Positions 17,072-26,075 of a stretch of 64,000 nt of DNA are shown here, one piece after another; the stretch's first letter is position 1; each line of letters begins with the position of its first letter. Location: NCBI RefSeq assembly GCF_030690045.1, contig NZ_JAUYHK010000011.1:715926-779925 (forward strand), given 5' to 3'. Both the position numbers and the translations under genes were made by a program. Source of the DNA: Thalassospira sp. GTDB lineage: Bacteria > Pseudomonadota > Alphaproteobacteria > Rhodospirillales > Thalassospiraceae. The notes below the pieces were generated by a model, which had not been told where the DNA came from, did not search any database, and worked only from the letters and a program-made list of their open reading frames with translations.

Positions 17072-18544
17072 ATGACCATGATCACCCGTCGGCAAATGCT
17101 TGCCGGACTGGCCGGTATCGGCGCGACCGCCTTTGCCACCCCCGCCTTTGTGCGCAGCGCCCATGCGGCGATGACCCATGCCGATCTTGCACCCCTTCGG
17201 ATCACGACCCGGCAGATCGAGGTCAAAGGCCGGGCCGCCACGGTTTATGGCCTGCTGACCCCCAATGGTGTTTCGGGCCTGACCCTGAACCGCGAAGACG
17301 GTTTTGCCCTGCGCCTTGAAAACGCCATTGCCGATCCCAGCCTGATCCACTGGCACGGATTGACCCCGCCATGGCGGGATGATGGCGTGCCGGATATCTC
17401 GCAACCCCTGCTTGCCCCCGGCGCGTCTTATGATTACCGCTTTGCCCTGCGGCGTGCAGGCACCCACTGGATGCATTCCCATCATGGTTTGCAGGAACAA
17501 CAATTGATGGCCGCCCCGTTGATTATTCACGATGCCAAAGACCGCAAGACCGACATGCAGGAAGTCGTGGTCATGCTGCATGATTTTTCCTTTGCCGACC
17601 CGATGGAATTGCTGGAAAAGCTGCGCGGCGGCTCCGGTCATGGTGCGATGAGGCATGGCGCGGGTCATGGGGCCGGCCATAATATGGGCGGTATGGCCGG
17701 TGCCATGAACACCATGCCCGGCAACATGATGATGGATTTGAACGACATCGATCATAACGCCTATCTTGCCAATGACCGTACTCTGGATGATCCTGAAATC
17801 ATTGCCACCGAACGCGGCGGCATGGTGCGGCTGCGGGTCATCAATGGCGGTGCATCGACCAGCTTCACCCTTGATCTGGGCCGCGTCACTGGCACCCTTG
17901 TGGCGGTGGATGGCAATCCGGTTGCACCGCTGACCGGGTCGCAATTTCCCATCGCGATTGCCCAGCGCCTTGATATCGTTTTGCGCATGCCCGACGATGG
18001 CGATGCCGTGCCTGTTCTGGCCCTGCGCGAAGGCGCACGCGAACGCACCGGCATCATTCTGCAACCTGCCGGGGTCAATGTGCGCAAAATCGATCCGGCC
18101 GGCGCAACAGATGGCCCGGTTGTCGGCCTTGATCTTGAAACCCGCCTGCGCAGCATTGAAACACTGGCCGACCGCCCGGCGGATCGTCACATCACGGTTG
18201 ATCTGACCGGCACGATGGCGGGTTATGTCTGGGGCATGGCGATTGACGGGGTTGAAAATATCCCGGTTCGGGTGCGGGCGCAGGACCGGGTCGAAATCAC
18301 GTTCCGAAATCCGTCGATGATGTCCCATCCCATGCATCTGCATGGTCATCATTTTCAGGTTGCCGCCATCAATGACGTCCGCATAAAGGGGGCCATGCGC
18401 GATACAGTGATGGTGCCGCCCGGACAAACCGTCACCATCGCCTTTGATGCCGACAATCCCGGAAAATGGGCGTTTCATTGCCATCATATGTATCATATGG
18501 CGACCGGCATGATGACAACGCTGGATTATGACGGTATCGCCTGA
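17072..18544 (+). CDS. Tat-exported multicopper oxidase (CopA/CueO-like)
   Basis: The protein begins with a twin-arginine signal (TRRQMLAGLAGIGATAFA) and has all the copper-ligand motifs: HWHG, HSHHG, HPMHLHGHHFQ and HCHHMYHMATGM. The methionine at the end of the last block is a normal type 1 copper ligand. A Met/His-rich insert (about residues 190-225, GHGAMRHGAGHGAGHNMGG and following) resembles the Cu(I)-binding inserts of copper-tolerance oxidases. It probably oxidises Cu(I) in the periplasm. The ATG at 17072 places the RR motif correctly; another ATG is two codons later. Confidence 0.9.
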   Translation: MTMITRRQMLAGLAGIGATAFATPAFVRSAHAAMTHADLAPLRITTRQIEVKGRAATVYGLLTPNGVSGLTLNREDGFALRLENAIADPSLIHWHGLTPPWRDDGVPDISQPLLAPGASYDYRFALRRAGTHWMHSHHGLQEQQLMAAPLIIHDAKDRKTDMQEVVVMLHDFSFADPMELLEKLRGGSGHGAMRHGAGHGAGHNMGGMAGAMNTMPGNMMMDLNDIDHNAYLANDRTLDDPEIIATERGGMVRLRVINGGASTSFTLDLGRVTGTLVAVDGNPVAPLTGSQFPIAIAQRLDIVLRMPDDGDAVPVLALREGARERTGIILQPAGVNVRKIDPAGATDGPVVGLDLETRLRSIETLADRPADRHITVDLTGTMAGYVWGMAIDGVENIPVRVRAQDRVEITFRNPSMMSHPMHLHGHHFQVAAINDVRIKGAMRDTVMVPPGQTVTIAFDADNPGKWAFHCHHMYHMATGMMTTLDYDGIA

Positions 18545-18551
18545 CCACGAT

Positions 18552-18579
18552 CCCGGCGCGGATGATTATCCGCGCCGGG
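18552..18579 (+). terminator. Stem-loop after the multicopper oxidase
   Basis: Perfect 11-base arms CCCGGCGCGGA and TCCGCGCCGGG around TGATTA start 7 bases after the stop. No T-run follows, so it is either a weak terminator or a 3'-end stabiliser. Confidence 0.65.
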
Positions 18580-18640
18580 CCATAATGCATAAATTTTAAT
18601 CACCAAAAATGAACAAGATTAAAATTTAATCATTATTTTC

Positions 18641-18653
18641 TGTGCGGCGCACA
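18641..18653. promoter_or_regulatory. Palindrome upstream of the nrtA sigma54 promoter (possible enhancer site)
   Basis: TGTGCG-G-CGCACA is a perfect 13-base palindrome about 80 bases upstream of the -24 element. That is the usual zone for an NtrC-type activator, but the sequence only partly resembles the NtrC consensus. Activator identity is inferred. Confidence 0.35.
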
Positions 18654-18730
18654 TATAATAACCGCATCAAAATCAGGGATTTTGGCAGACCTACCTGAAA
18701 TCACATCATAATTTATCTATTCCCGGCTTC

Positions 18731-18746
18731 TGGCACATTGTTTGCA
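18731..18746 (+). promoter_or_regulatory. Sigma54 promoter of the nitrate ABC transporter operon
   Basis: TGGCAC-ATTGT-TTGCA matches the -24/-12 consensus (TGGCAC-N5-TTGCA) exactly, including spacing. It predicts a start near 18757, just before the leader hairpins. Nitrogen control through RpoN and an NtrC-type activator fits the downstream genes. Confidence 0.8.
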
Positions 18747-18756
18747 GTTGCTCAGT

Positions 18757-18882
18757 CAGGTTCCATGATTGTTTCTGGAACCCCGAAATACCGCACCCAA
18801 TGATGGGTGCCTCAGGCAAAGCCGCCGAATGAACACATCCCCTGTTGCACCAGGGCGATAATGTTCGTTCGGCGGCTTTTTT
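18757..18882 (+). promoter_or_regulatory. ANTAR (NasT)-type antitermination leader of nrtA
   Basis: Hairpin P1 (18759-18782) has arms GGTTCCA/TGGAACC and loop ATTGTT. After exactly 10 bases, hairpin P2 (18793-18810) has arms GCACCC/GGGTGC and loop AATGAT. Both loops have A at position 1 and G at position 4, the published ANTAR-target signature. An intrinsic terminator follows (arms 18821-18835 and 18862-18876, outer stem GCCGCCGAA/TTCGGCGGC, then six T). NasT bound to P1-P2 should allow read-through into nrtA when nitrate is present. A competing pairing (18806-18816 with 18841-18851) could break P2. Confidence 0.8.
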
Positions 18883-18925
18883 ATTTGGGCAAGGCCCGTC
18901 GGGCTTTAAAAATGGGTACACAAAG

Positions 18926-20326
18926 ATGCGTTCATTAAAATTTACCCGCCGCACTCTGTTAGGCGCAGCCGCCTCTGTTCTGCTGATGACGACAGGTCTT
19001 TTCCCCGCCCATGCCGATATGCTGGATGTGGAAAAGGACGAATTGAAATTTGGTTTCATCAAGCTGACCGACATGGCCCCGCTGGCGATTGCCTACGAAA
19101 AAGGTTTTTTCGAGGATGAAGGCCTGTTTGTCACCCTTGAACCGCAGGCCAACTGGAAGGTCTTGCTGGATCGTGTGATCACCGGCGAACTGGACGGCGC
19201 GCATATGCTGTCCGGGCAACCGATTGCCGCGACCATCGGTTTTGGCACCCCCGCCCACATCGTCACCCCCTTCACGATGGATTTGAATGGCAACGCCATT
19301 ACCGTTTCCAACGATGTCTGGGCGATGATGAAACCCCACATTCCGACGGACGCCGATGGCAAATCGGTCCATCCGGTCAAATCCGATACCCTCAAACCGG
19401 TGATTGATCAATTCAGGGCCGAAGGCAAGCCGTTCAATATGGGCATGGTGTTCCCGGTTTCGACCCACAATTACGAACTGCGTTACTGGCTGGCGGCGGG
19501 TAATATTCACCCTGGCTATTATTCGCCGACCGACATTTCCGGCCAGATCAAGGCCGACGCCCTGCTTTCCGTCACCCCGCCACCGCAAATGCCCTCCACC
19601 CTTGAGGCAGGTACCATTCACGGTTACAGCGTAGGCGAACCCTGGAACCAGCAGGCCGTTTTCAAGGGCATTGGCGTCCCGGTCGTCACCGATTACGACA
19701 TTTTCAAAAACCGGTCGGAAAAGGTATTTGGCATTACCGCCGACTTTGCCAAACAAAATCCCAACACCACGCTGGCCCTGACCAAGGCCCTGATCCGTGC
19801 CGCCCAATGGCTGGATGAAGGCGACAATGCCAACCGGATGGAAGCCGTCGAAATCCTGTCACGACCCGAATATGTCGGGGCGGACAAGGAAGTCATCGCC
19901 AATTCGATGACCGGCACCTTTGAATATGAAAAGGGCGACAAACGCGACGTTCCCGATTTCAACGTGTTTTACCGTCACTTTGCCACCTATCCCTATTATT
20001 CCGATGCCGTCTGGTATCTGACGCAAATGCGCCGCTGGGGCCAGATTGCCGAACACAAGGATGATGCATGGTACGCAGAAGCCGCAAAATCGGTCTATCT
20101 GCCCGATATTTATCTTGAGGCCGCCAAAATGCTGGTCGAGGAAGGCCACGTTGCCGAGGCCGACTTTCCGTGGGGCAGCGACGGTTATCGCCCGACAACC
20201 CCGGCAACGGACGTCATTGATGGCATTCCGTTCGATGGCAAACAGCCGAACGCCTATATCGATTCCCTGCCGATTGGCCTGAAATCCGGCCAGATCATCG
20301 ACGGCAACGAGGTTGCAGGCAGTTAG
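18926..20326 (+). CDS. nrtA: Nitrate ABC transporter substrate-binding protein (NrtA-like)
   Basis: The 466-residue protein has a Tat-like signal ([19 protein letters not shown], cut near AHA-DM) and the NrtA/NasF-type nitrate-binding fold. Family stretches are [28 protein letters not shown], the [16 protein letters not shown] pocket region and [11 protein letters not shown]. It captures nitrate (or nitrite) in the periplasm. The ATG at 18926 gives the correct signal; the ribosome site is weak. It is the first gene of nrtABC, downstream of the sigma54 promoter and NasT-type leader. Its cytoplasmic paralogue is NasS at 26057. Confidence 0.9.
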   Translation: MRSLKFTRRTLLGAAASVLLMTTGLFPAHADMLDVEKDELKFGFIKLTDMAPLAIAYEKGFFEDEGLFVTLEPQANWKVLLDRVITGELDGAHMLSGQPIAATIGFGTPAHIVTPFTMDLNGNAITVSNDVWAMMKPHIPTDADGKSVHPVKSDTLKPVIDQFRAEGKPFNMGMVFPVSTHNYELRYWLAAGNIHPGYYSPTDISGQIKADALLSVTPPPQMPSTLEAGTIHGYSVGEPWNQQAVFKGIGVPVVTDYDIFKNRSEKVFGITADFAKQNPNTTLALTKALIRAAQWLDEGDNANRMEAVEILSRPEYVGADKEVIANSMTGTFEYEKGDKRDVPDFNVFYRHFATYPYYSDAVWYLTQMRRWGQIAEHKDDAWYAEAAKSVYLPDIYLEAAKMLVEEGHVAEADFPWGSDGYRPTTPATDVIDGIPFDGKQPNAYIDSLPIGLKSGQIIDGNEVAGS

Positions 20327-20417
20327 GCCACGCAAGCCGGGCCGGTCTTTCGCCATGACCGGCCCTGCCCCGGCACACCGCCAGATATTTCCCGAAAGAA
20401 TTCCAAGGATCTGCAAG

Positions 20418-21497
20418 ATGGCCCATGCAACAGATGCCCATTCCACCCCGGCAGTCGCCCCGCGCCGCGAAAAAATCTTCACGGCGATCAACAAGGCCAG
20501 CGGCTGGCTTGACGCGTTGGGGTTTTCCTGGCTGACACCCCTTTTGAAAATGATCGCGGGCGACAGTCCGCGTGAACAGCTTCATGAACTTAAACGGGTT
20601 CTGGTTATTCCCTTGCTGGGGATTGGTCTGTTTCTGGTGGCGTGGGGCGTTCTGGCCCCCAAGGTTGAAACATCACTGGGCGCCATCCCCGGCCCGGCGC
20701 AGGTCTGGGAACAGGCGGTGAATTTGTGGGATGATCATGTGCGCGAACGCGAAAAAGCCGCCGATTTTTATGATCGTCAGGACGAACGCAACGCCAAACT
20801 GATCGCCAGCGGCGATGCCGACAAAATCAAAATGCGGACCTATACCGGCAAGCCGACCTATATCGATCAAATCATCACATCGCTGTTTACCGTCGGGCTG
20901 GGGTTTGCGATTGCGACACTGGTGGCCGTGCCGCTGGGCATTGCTTCGGGCCTGTCGAAAACCTTCAATGGTGCGATCAACCCGCTGATCCAGATTTTCA
21001 AACCGGTATCACCCTTGGCGTGGCTGCCGATTGTCACGATGATTGTCTCGGCCCTGTATGTCGATACCAGCGATCTTTTTCCAAAATCGCTGGTAATTTC
21101 GGCCGTCACGGTGATGTTGTGTTCGATGTGGCCGACCTTGATCAATACTGCGGTTGGCGTCGCCTCTATCGACAAGGATTTGATGAATGTCGGCAAGGTC
21201 TTGCAATTGCCGACCCGCAAAACCATCACCAAACTGGTCCTGCCATCGGCCTTGCCGCTGATTTTTACCGGGTTGCGCCTGTCGCTGGGCGTGGGCTGGA
21301 TGGTTTTGATTGCCGCTGAAATGCTGGCGCAAAATCCCGGTCTTGGCAAATTTGTCTGGGATGAATTTCAAAACGGATCGTCGCAATCGCTGGCCAAAAT
21401 CATGGTTGCGGTTCTGACGATTGGCATTGTCGGCTTCATGCTGGACCGGGTGATGTATGCGCTGCAACGCGCCTTCACCTTCTCGGCCAACCGATAG
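20418..21497 (+). CDS. nrtB: Nitrate ABC transporter permease (NrtB-like)
   Basis: This 359-residue membrane protein belongs to the NrtB/SsuC permease family ([44 protein letters not shown], and the EAA-like loop [27 protein letters not shown]). The first transmembrane helix is separated from the rest by a long charged insert (about residues 105-150, [19 protein letters not shown]), which is longer than in taurine-type permeases. AAGGA precedes the ATG at 20418. It forms the nitrate channel. Confidence 0.9.
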   Translation: MAHATDAHSTPAVAPRREKIFTAINKASGWLDALGFSWLTPLLKMIAGDSPREQLHELKRVLVIPLLGIGLFLVAWGVLAPKVETSLGAIPGPAQVWEQAVNLWDDHVREREKAADFYDRQDERNAKLIASGDADKIKMRTYTGKPTYIDQIITSLFTVGLGFAIATLVAVPLGIASGLSKTFNGAINPLIQIFKPVSPLAWLPIVTMIVSALYVDTSDLFPKSLVISAVTVMLCSMWPTLINTAVGVASIDKDLMNVGKVLQLPTRKTITKLVLPSALPLIFTGLRLSLGVGWMVLIAAEMLAQNPGLGKFVWDEFQNGSSQSLAKIMVAVLTIGIVGFMLDRVMYALQRAFTFSANR

Positions 21498-21508
21498 GGG
21501 CAGGAATA

Positions 21509-23293
21509 ATGGCATTTCTTGAAATTTCCGGCCTGTCAAAACATTATGGCGACGGCGTACGGCGCACCGATGTCCTGTCCGATATCAATCTGAAAGTCGA
21601 GGAAGGCGAATTCATCGCCATTGTCGGTTTTTCCGGATCAGGCAAAACCACCCTGATTTCCGCCCTTGCCGGGCTGATTGCCCCCGACCGGGGCGGCGTC
21701 ATCTTCAAGGGCAAGGAAATCAGCGGCCCCGGCCCGGAACGCGGCGTGGTGTTTCAATCCTATTCGCTGATGCCCTGGCTGTCGGTTTTCGGCAATGTGT
21801 CATTGGCCATCGATAGTGTTTTCAAGGCCAAACCGAAATCCGAACGCGCCGCGATTGCCGAAAAATACATCAATATGGTCGGGCTGTCACATGCCCGCGA
21901 CCGCAAACCTGCCGAACTTTCGGGTGGGATGCGCCAACGGGTGGCGGTCGCCCGTGCCCTTGCGATGCAACCCGAAGTCCTGCTGATGGATGAGCCATTA
22001 TCCGCCCTTGATGCCCTGACCCGCGCCAAATTGCAGGATGAATTTGCCGCCATTTGCGGGCAGGAGAAAAAGACCATCATCCTGATCACCAATGATGTGG
22101 ACGAGGCCATCCTGCTGGCAGATCGCATTATTCCGCTCAAACCCGGCCCCAATGCCACACTGGGCCCAGAATTCAGGGTGACATTGCCCCGCCCGCGGGA
22201 TCGGGCCGATATGAATAGCGACCCCGAATTCATCCGCCTGCGTGCCGCCGTGACCGATTATCTGATGACCATCGGTGCCGAACGCGGGGCGGAAACCGAC
22301 CGAGACATCATCCTGCCCGATATTGTGCCGATCACTAAAAAAACCGGCTCTACTACCACCATCGGCAATGCACCGCCTGCGGCAATCCTTGCCGCCGGGG
22401 CATCGCACAAGGATGCCGGTTTTCTGGAATTCAAAAATCTCAGCAAGGTTTACCCGACCCCCAAGGGACCGCTGACCGTGGTGGACGGGTTCGATCTTTC
22501 CATGAACAAAGGCGAATTCATCACCCTGATCGGTCATTCCGGCTGCGGCAAATCAACTGTTTTGTCGATGGTGTCGGGCCTGAACAATATCAGCGACGGC
22601 GCGATCATCCTTGATGGCACTACCATCACCAAAGCCGGGCCGGACAAGGCCGTGGTATTTCAGGCCCCGTCATTGCTGCCGTGGTTGACGGCCTATGACA
22701 ATGTGGCACTGGGGGTCGATCAGGTTTATCCGCACGCCACCCGGCAGGAACGCAAGGATGTCGTCGAATATTACCTGTCGCGGGTCGGGTTGGCGGATTC
22801 CATGCACAAACAGGCCGCCGATCTGTCGAACGGCATGAAACAGCGGGTTGGCATTGCCCGCGCCTTTGCCCTGTCGCCAAAATTGCTGCTGCTCGACGAA
22901 CCGTTTGGCATGCTGGATTCCCTGACACGCTGGGAATTGCAGGATGTGTTGATGGATGTCTGGAAACGCACCCGGGTCACCGCGATTTGCGTCACCCATG
23001 ATGTGGACGAGGCAATCCTGCTGGCCGACCGGGTGGTGATGATGTCGAATGGCCCCAATGCCCGCATCGGCAATATCATGGAGGTCGATCTGCCCCGGCC
23101 CCGGTCGCGCAAGGCGTTACTGGATCATCCCGATTATTACGCTTACCGCGAAGAACTTCTGGAATTCCTCGAAGCCTATGAAGGCGGGGCGCATCCCGAT
23201 GAACATCTGTTGCAAAGCATCAAACAAAAACGCGCATCACGCATGCAGCGACAGGAAACCGCCCCGCCGCGCCTGATGGCGGTCGCCGAATAA
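21509..23293 (+). CDS. Nitrate ABC transporter ATPase, two fused ATPase domains (NrtD/NrtC-like)
   Basis: Two ABC domains sit in one 594-residue chain. The first has [16 protein letters not shown] and LLMDEP; the second has [17 protein letters not shown] and LLLDEP. In cyanobacterial systems these are separate NrtC and NrtD proteins, and NrtC carries a C-terminal NrtA-like sensor domain. That sensor domain is absent here, so direct nitrate inhibition of the ATPase is not expected. The second signature reads LSNGM rather than LSGGM, which also occurs in the NrtC/D family. It follows the permease after 11 bases. Confidence 0.88.
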   Translation: MAFLEISGLSKHYGDGVRRTDVLSDINLKVEEGEFIAIVGFSGSGKTTLISALAGLIAPDRGGVIFKGKEISGPGPERGVVFQSYSLMPWLSVFGNVSLAIDSVFKAKPKSERAAIAEKYINMVGLSHARDRKPAELSGGMRQRVAVARALAMQPEVLLMDEPLSALDALTRAKLQDEFAAICGQEKKTIILITNDVDEAILLADRIIPLKPGPNATLGPEFRVTLPRPRDRADMNSDPEFIRLRAAVTDYLMTIGAERGAETDRDIILPDIVPITKKTGSTTTIGNAPPAAILAAGASHKDAGFLEFKNLSKVYPTPKGPLTVVDGFDLSMNKGEFITLIGHSGCGKSTVLSMVSGLNNISDGAIILDGTTITKAGPDKAVVFQAPSLLPWLTAYDNVALGVDQVYPHATRQERKDVVEYYLSRVGLADSMHKQAADLSNGMKQRVGIARAFALSPKLLLLDEPFGMLDSLTRWELQDVLMDVWKRTRVTAICVTHDVDEAILLADRVVMMSNGPNARIGNIMEVDLPRPRSRKALLDHPDYYAYREELLEFLEAYEGGAHPDEHLLQSIKQKRASRMQRQETAPPRLMAVAE

Positions 23294-23310
23294 AATACAC
23301 ATTACCCCGC

Positions 23311-23337
23311 ATAAGCCGGTCCTTCTGACCGGCTTAT
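23311..23337 (+). terminator. Terminator-like stem-loop after nrtABC
   Basis: Perfect 10-base arms ATAAGCCGGT and ACCGGCTTAT with a 7-base loop begin 17 bases after the ATPase stop, followed by GCTTTGG. It separates the ABC operon from the SulP gene. Confidence 0.7.
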
Positions 23338-23473
23338 GCTTTGGTCGAATTTATCATCAGACAATTGACAAAATGAACGTCGTTTAGTAAGGATCATTAA
23401 CACCATTTTCAGTGGATAATTATCCCCAACCCATATTCCGCCTGTATATCTTAGGGACCGGTAACCGCATAGA

Positions 23474-25222
23474 ATGTCCAAAACCCGCTCGTCTTCGCCG
23501 CGCAAACCGGTCTGGCCCCTTTTTGTGCCCAAACTGGTCACCACTTTCCGCGAAGGCTATGGCCTGACGGCCTTGCGTCATGACATTTTTGCCGGGCTGA
23601 CGGTGGCGATTGTCGCCCTTCCTTTGGCGATGGCGCTGGCAATTGCCAGCGGCACCACACCCGACAAGGGCCTGATCACCGCAATTATTGCCGGTTTCCT
23701 GATTTCCGCCTTGGGCGGCAGCCGCTTTCAAATCGGCGGGCCGACCGGGGCCTTTGTTGTCGTGGTGTTTAACATCATCACCCAATATGGCTATGACGGC
23801 CTGATCATCGCCACCCTGATGGCGGGATTCATGTTGCTGATTGCCGGGTTTGCCCGGCTGGGCACCTGGATCAAATACATCCCCGAACCGGTGGTGACCG
23901 GTTTTACATCGGGCATCGCCGTCATCATTTTCACCAGCCAGATCAAGGATATGTTCGGGTTGAGCATGGCCGAACTGCCCGCCGAATTCATCGCAAAAAT
24001 CACCGCCCTGTGGCAGGCCCGCGATACGGTCGATATCGTCAATCTGACCGTCGCCCTTTTGGCCCTTGGCGTGATTGTTTTCCTGCGTCGCAAGGCCCCG
24101 AAATGGCCCAGTTTCCTGATTGCGGTTGGCGGGGCATCGCTGGCCGTCGCCCTGATGAATTTGCCGATTGATACCATCGGGTCACGCTTTGGCGGCATTT
24201 CGGCCAGTCTGGCACTACCAGATTTGCCGGTGATCACACTGGCCCGCCTGACCGAACTGATGCCCAGCGCCTTTACCATTGCCTTTCTGGCCGGGGTTGA
24301 AAGCCTGTTATCGGCAATGGTCGCCGATGGCATGACCGGGCGTCGCCACCGTTCCAATTGCGAACTGGTGGCCCAAGGGGTTGCCAATATTGCATCGGGC
24401 CTGTTTGGCGGCCTGCCTGCCACCGGGGCCATTGCGCGCACCGCCACCAATATCCGCGCCGGAGCAAGGTCGCCGGTCGCCGGGATGCTGCATGCGGTTT
24501 TCCTGCTGGCTTTCATGCTGGTTCTGGCCCCGCTGGCCAATTATGTGCCGCTGGCCGCCCTTGCCGCCGTTCTGATGGTCGTCGCCTGGAATATGAGCGA
24601 AATCGACCGTTTCAAACGCCTGCTAAGCGGCCCCTTGGGCGACCGGGTTGTCCTGATCCTGACATTCGGCCTGACGGTAATGGTGGATTTGACGGTGGCA
24701 ATCCAGACCGGGGTGGTTCTGGCCGCCGTTCTGTTCATGCACCGCATGTCTGAAAGTGTCACCATTACCCAATCTGGCACCCATAACGGCAATGGCCTGA
24801 TTTCGCAGGATCAACCCGATCAGATGGCAACCCCGGCCGCCCCGGTCAGCCAGCGTAACCACGAATCCGACATCGCCCGTTATCGTGACAGCCTGCCTGA
24901 CAATGTTGAAATATACCGCTTGAATGGCCCGCTGTTTTTTGGTGTCGCCAACCGCCTGACCGATGTGATCGACAGCATCGCCGGATATCCGCGCGACTTT
25001 ATCCTGTGCATGGATGATGTGCCGATGATTGACGCCACCGGCGCATCGCGGATCGAACATTTCATCGCCACCTGTCAGAAACACGGCACCCGCCTGTTCC
25101 TTAGCGGCCTGCGCGACCGGCCCCGCCGGGTACTGGAAGACATGGATATCCTGACCCATCCGCAATTGTTATGTGTACCCGATATCGATGCCGCCCTGGC
25201 CGAAATCGCCAAAACCGCGTAA
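23474..25222 (+). CDS. SulP-family anion transporter with C-terminal STAS domain
   Basis: This 582-residue protein has about ten to twelve membrane helices with SulP/SLC26 motifs (DIFAGLTVAIVALPLAMALAIASG, GGSRFQIGGPTGAF, FLAGVESLLSAMVADGMTG). A cytoplasmic STAS domain follows (about 470-582, LNGPLFFGVANRLTDVI and MDDVPMIDATGASRIE). Members carry sulfate, bicarbonate, nitrate or chloride. Its place between nrtABC and nasTS suggests a role around nitrate, such as secondary nitrate uptake or anion balance, but sulfate or bicarbonate transport is equally possible. No NasT-type leader was found in the 180 bases upstream. Confidence 0.85.
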   Translation: MSKTRSSSPRKPVWPLFVPKLVTTFREGYGLTALRHDIFAGLTVAIVALPLAMALAIASGTTPDKGLITAIIAGFLISALGGSRFQIGGPTGAFVVVVFNIITQYGYDGLIIATLMAGFMLLIAGFARLGTWIKYIPEPVVTGFTSGIAVIIFTSQIKDMFGLSMAELPAEFIAKITALWQARDTVDIVNLTVALLALGVIVFLRRKAPKWPSFLIAVGGASLAVALMNLPIDTIGSRFGGISASLALPDLPVITLARLTELMPSAFTIAFLAGVESLLSAMVADGMTGRRHRSNCELVAQGVANIASGLFGGLPATGAIARTATNIRAGARSPVAGMLHAVFLLAFMLVLAPLANYVPLAALAAVLMVVAWNMSEIDRFKRLLSGPLGDRVVLILTFGLTVMVDLTVAIQTGVVLAAVLFMHRMSESVTITQSGTHNGNGLISQDQPDQMATPAAPVSQRNHESDIARYRDSLPDNVEIYRLNGPLFFGVANRLTDVIDSIAGYPRDFILCMDDVPMIDATGASRIEHFIATCQKHGTRLFLSGLRDRPRRVLEDMDILTHPQLLCVPDIDAALAEIAKTA

Positions 25223-25262
25223 TTTTGGCAATTGGTCCCATGATCTGATGCAAACTGGCCCT

Positions 25263-25286
25263 TCGCCGGGCGATCCAATCCGGCGA
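25263..25286 (+). terminator. Stem-loop after the SulP gene
   Basis: Arms TCGCCGG and CCGGCGA with a 10-base loop lie in the 102-base gap before the acetyltransferase. There is no T-run, so it is a modest candidate only. Confidence 0.4.
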
Positions 25287-25324
25287 TAAGCACCTGTGTT
25301 GAAATTCCATTTTCAGGGGGCCTG

Positions 25325-26035
25325 ATGACGATCCGCACAAATCCTTATGACCAGCCGATTGGCCTTGCCGTTCCCGATTGGCAGGGTTGCAACATGCCGC
25401 CCCGCATCGCCATGACCGGGCGTCATTGCATTGTCGAACCCATTGACGCTGAAAAACATGCGCGGCAATTGTTTGATGCTAATCTCGCCGCCCTTGATGA
25501 TCGTCGGTTCACCTATCTCAGCACCGATGCCTTTGACGATTTCACCACCTATCGCACATGGCTGGTCGGAATGGCCGCCCAAAATGACCCGATGTTGCAT
25601 GCGATTCTGGATCGGGCCAGCAACACCGCCCTTGGCGTCGCGGCCTTTATGCGCATTGATGCCCCGATGGGCGTGGTCGAAGTTGGCCATATCAATTATG
25701 CGCCCGCCCTCGCCCAAACCATCGCCGGGACCGAGGCGATGTATCTGATGATGAAACGTGCCTTTGATGAATTGGGCTATCGCCGCTATGAATGGAAATG
25801 CGACAGCCTGAACGAACCGTCCCGTGCCGCCGCCGCCCGTTACGGGTTTCGGTTTGAAGGCATTTTTCGCAATGCGCTGGTCTATAAAGGCCGTAACCGC
25901 GATACCGCGTGGTTTTCCATCATTGATACTGAATGGCCCGGCATCAAACAGGCTTTTGAAACCTGGTTGTCGCCCGACAATTTCGATGAAAACGGCCAGC
26001 AACGCCAAAGCCTTGCCGCCTTGCGCACTGTCTGA
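25325..26035 (+). CDS. GNAT-family N-acetyltransferase (RimJ/RimL-like)
   Basis: This 236-residue protein has a GNAT fold of the RimJ/RimL type. The N-terminal part reads MTGRHCIVEPIDAEKHARQL, the central strands include VVEVGHINYAPALAQT, and the C-terminal acyl-CoA region reads RRYEWKCDSLNEPSRAAAARYGFRFEGIFR. The acceptor (protein N-terminus, amino acid or small amine) is unknown. It sits within the nitrate block but has no obvious link to it; it converges with nasS, and a shared hairpin lies between them. Confidence 0.8.
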   Translation: MTIRTNPYDQPIGLAVPDWQGCNMPPRIAMTGRHCIVEPIDAEKHARQLFDANLAALDDRRFTYLSTDAFDDFTTYRTWLVGMAAQNDPMLHAILDRASNTALGVAAFMRIDAPMGVVEVGHINYAPALAQTIAGTEAMYLMMKRAFDELGYRRYEWKCDSLNEPSRAAAARYGFRFEGIFRNALVYKGRNRDTAWFSIIDTEWPGIKQAFETWLSPDNFDENGQQRQSLAALRTV

Positions 26036-26045
26036 TGTCTCCTCT

Positions 26046-26075
26046 CCCGGATGGGATCAGTCGATCACATCCGGG
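26046..26075. terminator. Hairpin between the convergent GNAT and nasS genes
   Basis: Arms CCCGGATG and CATCCGGG around a 14-base loop straddle the end of nasS and the intergenic gap, so it could act on both converging transcripts. No T-run is present. Confidence 0.5.

Noticed and set aside
23365..23390. Sigma70 promoter TTGACA ... TAGTAA before the SulP gene
   Set aside because: The spacer is only 14 bases and no acceptable -10 occurs at 16-18 bases.
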